This document shows positions 4,175-5,217 of a stretch of DNA of 5,217 nt, one piece after another (position 1 is the first letter of the stretch; each line of letters begins with the position of its first letter). The stretch is from Desulfobacteraceae bacterium (GTDB lineage Bacteria; Desulfobacterota; DSM-4660; Desulfatiglandales; Desulfatiglandaceae): positions 1 through 5,217 of the forward strand of contig JAUUVE010000195.1 in assembly GCA_030589715.1 (NCBI GenBank). The letters run 5' to 3'. Position numbers and translations under genes: made by a program. The notes beneath the pieces were generated by a model. That model was given only the letters and a program-made list of their open reading frames with translations. It was not told the DNA's origin and searched no databases.

Positions 4175-5217
4175 ATGATCAGGTCCGGGTTGAAAATCAC
4201 CCAATCGGAGATCTCCAGCCGTCTACGGGCCCTCATGCTGTTGAGGGTCATAGTTGTATCTCTCCTCCTAGGCGCCCTGATAATCATCCAGGCCGGGGAG
4301 ACCCACACCTTTTTCGGACGTATCCAGACCTTCCATTACCTGCTCATAGCAACCGTCTACCTTGTTAGCTTTATTTATGTCATTCTGCTCAAGTATCTAC
4401 CCAATGTTATTCTACAGGCCTATCTACAGCTACTTTTCGACAGCTTTTTTATCACCGCCCTTATATACTCCACAGGCGGAATTGATAGTATATTCTCATT
4501 CCTTTACATCCTCTCCATAATCAGTGGGAGTATCATTCTCTACCGGAAAGGGGGCGTGATCATCGCCTCTGCCAGTAGCATTCTCTATGGGCTGCTGCTG
4601 GATCTTCACTACTATGGGGTCATTCACCCCCTGGGGAGTCAAGCCAGTTACCCCGACAGGTATCAGAGCGCATACCTCTTCTTTGTTATACTGGCAAATA
4701 TGGTGGGCTTCTACCTTTCAGCCTACCTCAGCAGTTTTCTCTCCGAGCAGACAAGAAAAAGCCGTGTTGAGTTAAAAGCAAAACAGATAGACTTTGACAA
4801 ATTAGAGGCCCTCAATGAAAGCATCATTAACAGTATCACCTCGGGTCTGGTTGTCTTGGATGCTCAAGACAATATCATCCTCTTCAATCCGGCCGCAGAA
4901 AAGATCTTTGGGATAAAGGCAAATCATGTCTATGGCATGGCAGTGACCGAAGCACTCCCTCTCCTGCGGACCCACTTGGCCTACAATGAACTTGGAACGT
5001 CTTCATTTGACAAGAATCGACCGGTATTTTCAGACTTCCCTTACCCAGGGCCGGGCGGCAGAAAATTGTACCTTCGGCTCTCCATATCCCCCCTCGCCCT
5101 TTCGCTTGGGGGCCAGAAGGGCAAGATCCTTACCTTTCAAGATGTAACACAGGTCAAGGAGACTGAAGAAGAAATGAAAAAGGTCGAAGACCTGGCCGTA
5201 ATAGGTGAACTAGCAGC
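4175..5217 (+). CDS. pilS: PilS-like membrane sensor histidine kinase, N-terminal part
   Basis: The frame is open from ATG 4175 to the window end, giving 347 whole codons. About six membrane helices lie at roughly 19-40, 53-75, 78-100, 104-123, 126-150 and 165-189, the layout of the PilS sensor region. A short coiled-coil-like linker follows (191-216), then a PAS domain (about 217-325) with SITSGLVVLDAQDNIILFNP (220-239), and the start of the dimerisation/phosphoacceptor domain ending VEDLAVIGELA. The H-box histidine should follow just outside the window, so kinase activity cannot be checked. PilS classically phosphorylates PilR, a sigma-54 activator of pilin transcription. The gene starts 11 bases after the pilC stop and has no good Shine-Dalgarno site; GGGA at 4157-4160 is 14 bases away. 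Translation is probably coupled to pilC. Later starts would remove part of helix 1. PilR is expected downstream; another NtrB-type kinase is the alternative. Confidence 0.9.
   Translation, partial: MIRSGLKITQSEISSRLRALMLLRVIVVSLLLGALIIIQAGETHTFFGRIQTFHYLLIATVYLVSFIYVILLKYLPNVILQAYLQLLFDSFFITALIYSTGGIDSIFSFLYILSIISGSIILYRKGGVIIASASSILYGLLLDLHYYGVIHPLGSQASYPDRYQSAYLFFVILANMVGFYLSAYLSSFLSEQTRKSRVELKAKQIDFDKLEALNESIINSITSGLVVLDAQDNIILFNPAAEKIFGIKANHVYGMAVTEALPLLRTHLAYNELGTSSFDKNRPVFSDFPYPGPGGRKLYLRLSISPLALSLGGQKGKILTFQDVTQVKETEEEMKKVEDLAVIGELA

Overview
The window looks like chromosomal DNA from an anaerobic Gram-negative bacterium, most likely a member of Desulfobacterota (the former Deltaproteobacteria). 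This rests on protein families, not on a database search. It combines parts of a biotin-dependent, sodium-pumping acyl-CoA decarboxylase with a type IV pilus platform gene followed directly by a PilS-type sensor kinase. The pilC-pilS order is well known in that phylum. Base composition is moderate and even, Shine-Dalgarno sites are mostly canonical, and I see no insertion sequence, phage gene, tRNA, rRNA or CRISPR array.

Layout: (1) Positions 1-203 hold the last 66 codons of a sodium-translocating decarboxylase beta subunit (OadB/MmdB/GcdB family) on the plus strand. (2) After a possible 14-codon leader ORF comes a 158-residue exported protein (273-749, plus). It has a signal peptide, a periplasmic domain and one C-terminal membrane helix, and may be an unusual gamma-type subunit of the same pump. 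(3) Converging on it from the minus strand is a two-gene unit: a 70-residue biotin carrier protein (2360-2572), then a 516-residue carboxyltransferase (773-2323) of the propionyl-CoA carboxylase beta / methylmalonyl-CoA decarboxylase alpha family. (4) Positions 2573-2954 form a divergent intergenic region. It contains a good sigma-70-like promoter for the minus-strand genes, a weaker plus-strand candidate, and several short dyads. (5) Plus-strand pilC (2955-4163) is followed after 11 bases by a pilS-like histidine kinase gene (4175 to the window end), cut off at the start of its kinase core.

How the genes may work together: the carboxyltransferase moves a carboxyl group from an acyl-CoA (probably methylmalonyl-CoA) to biotin on the small carrier. 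The beta subunit decarboxylates carboxybiotin and exports sodium ions. The exported 158-residue protein sits where a gamma subunit would be expected. The four pieces lie on two converging strands and not in one operon. The pilus pair is functionally separate: PilC is the inner-membrane platform for pilus assembly and PilS would sense a membrane signal, classically to control pilin transcription through PilR.

I see no clearly new system. The items most worth a second look are the exported gamma-like protein, the split pump locus, and the dyad-rich divergent regulatory region.
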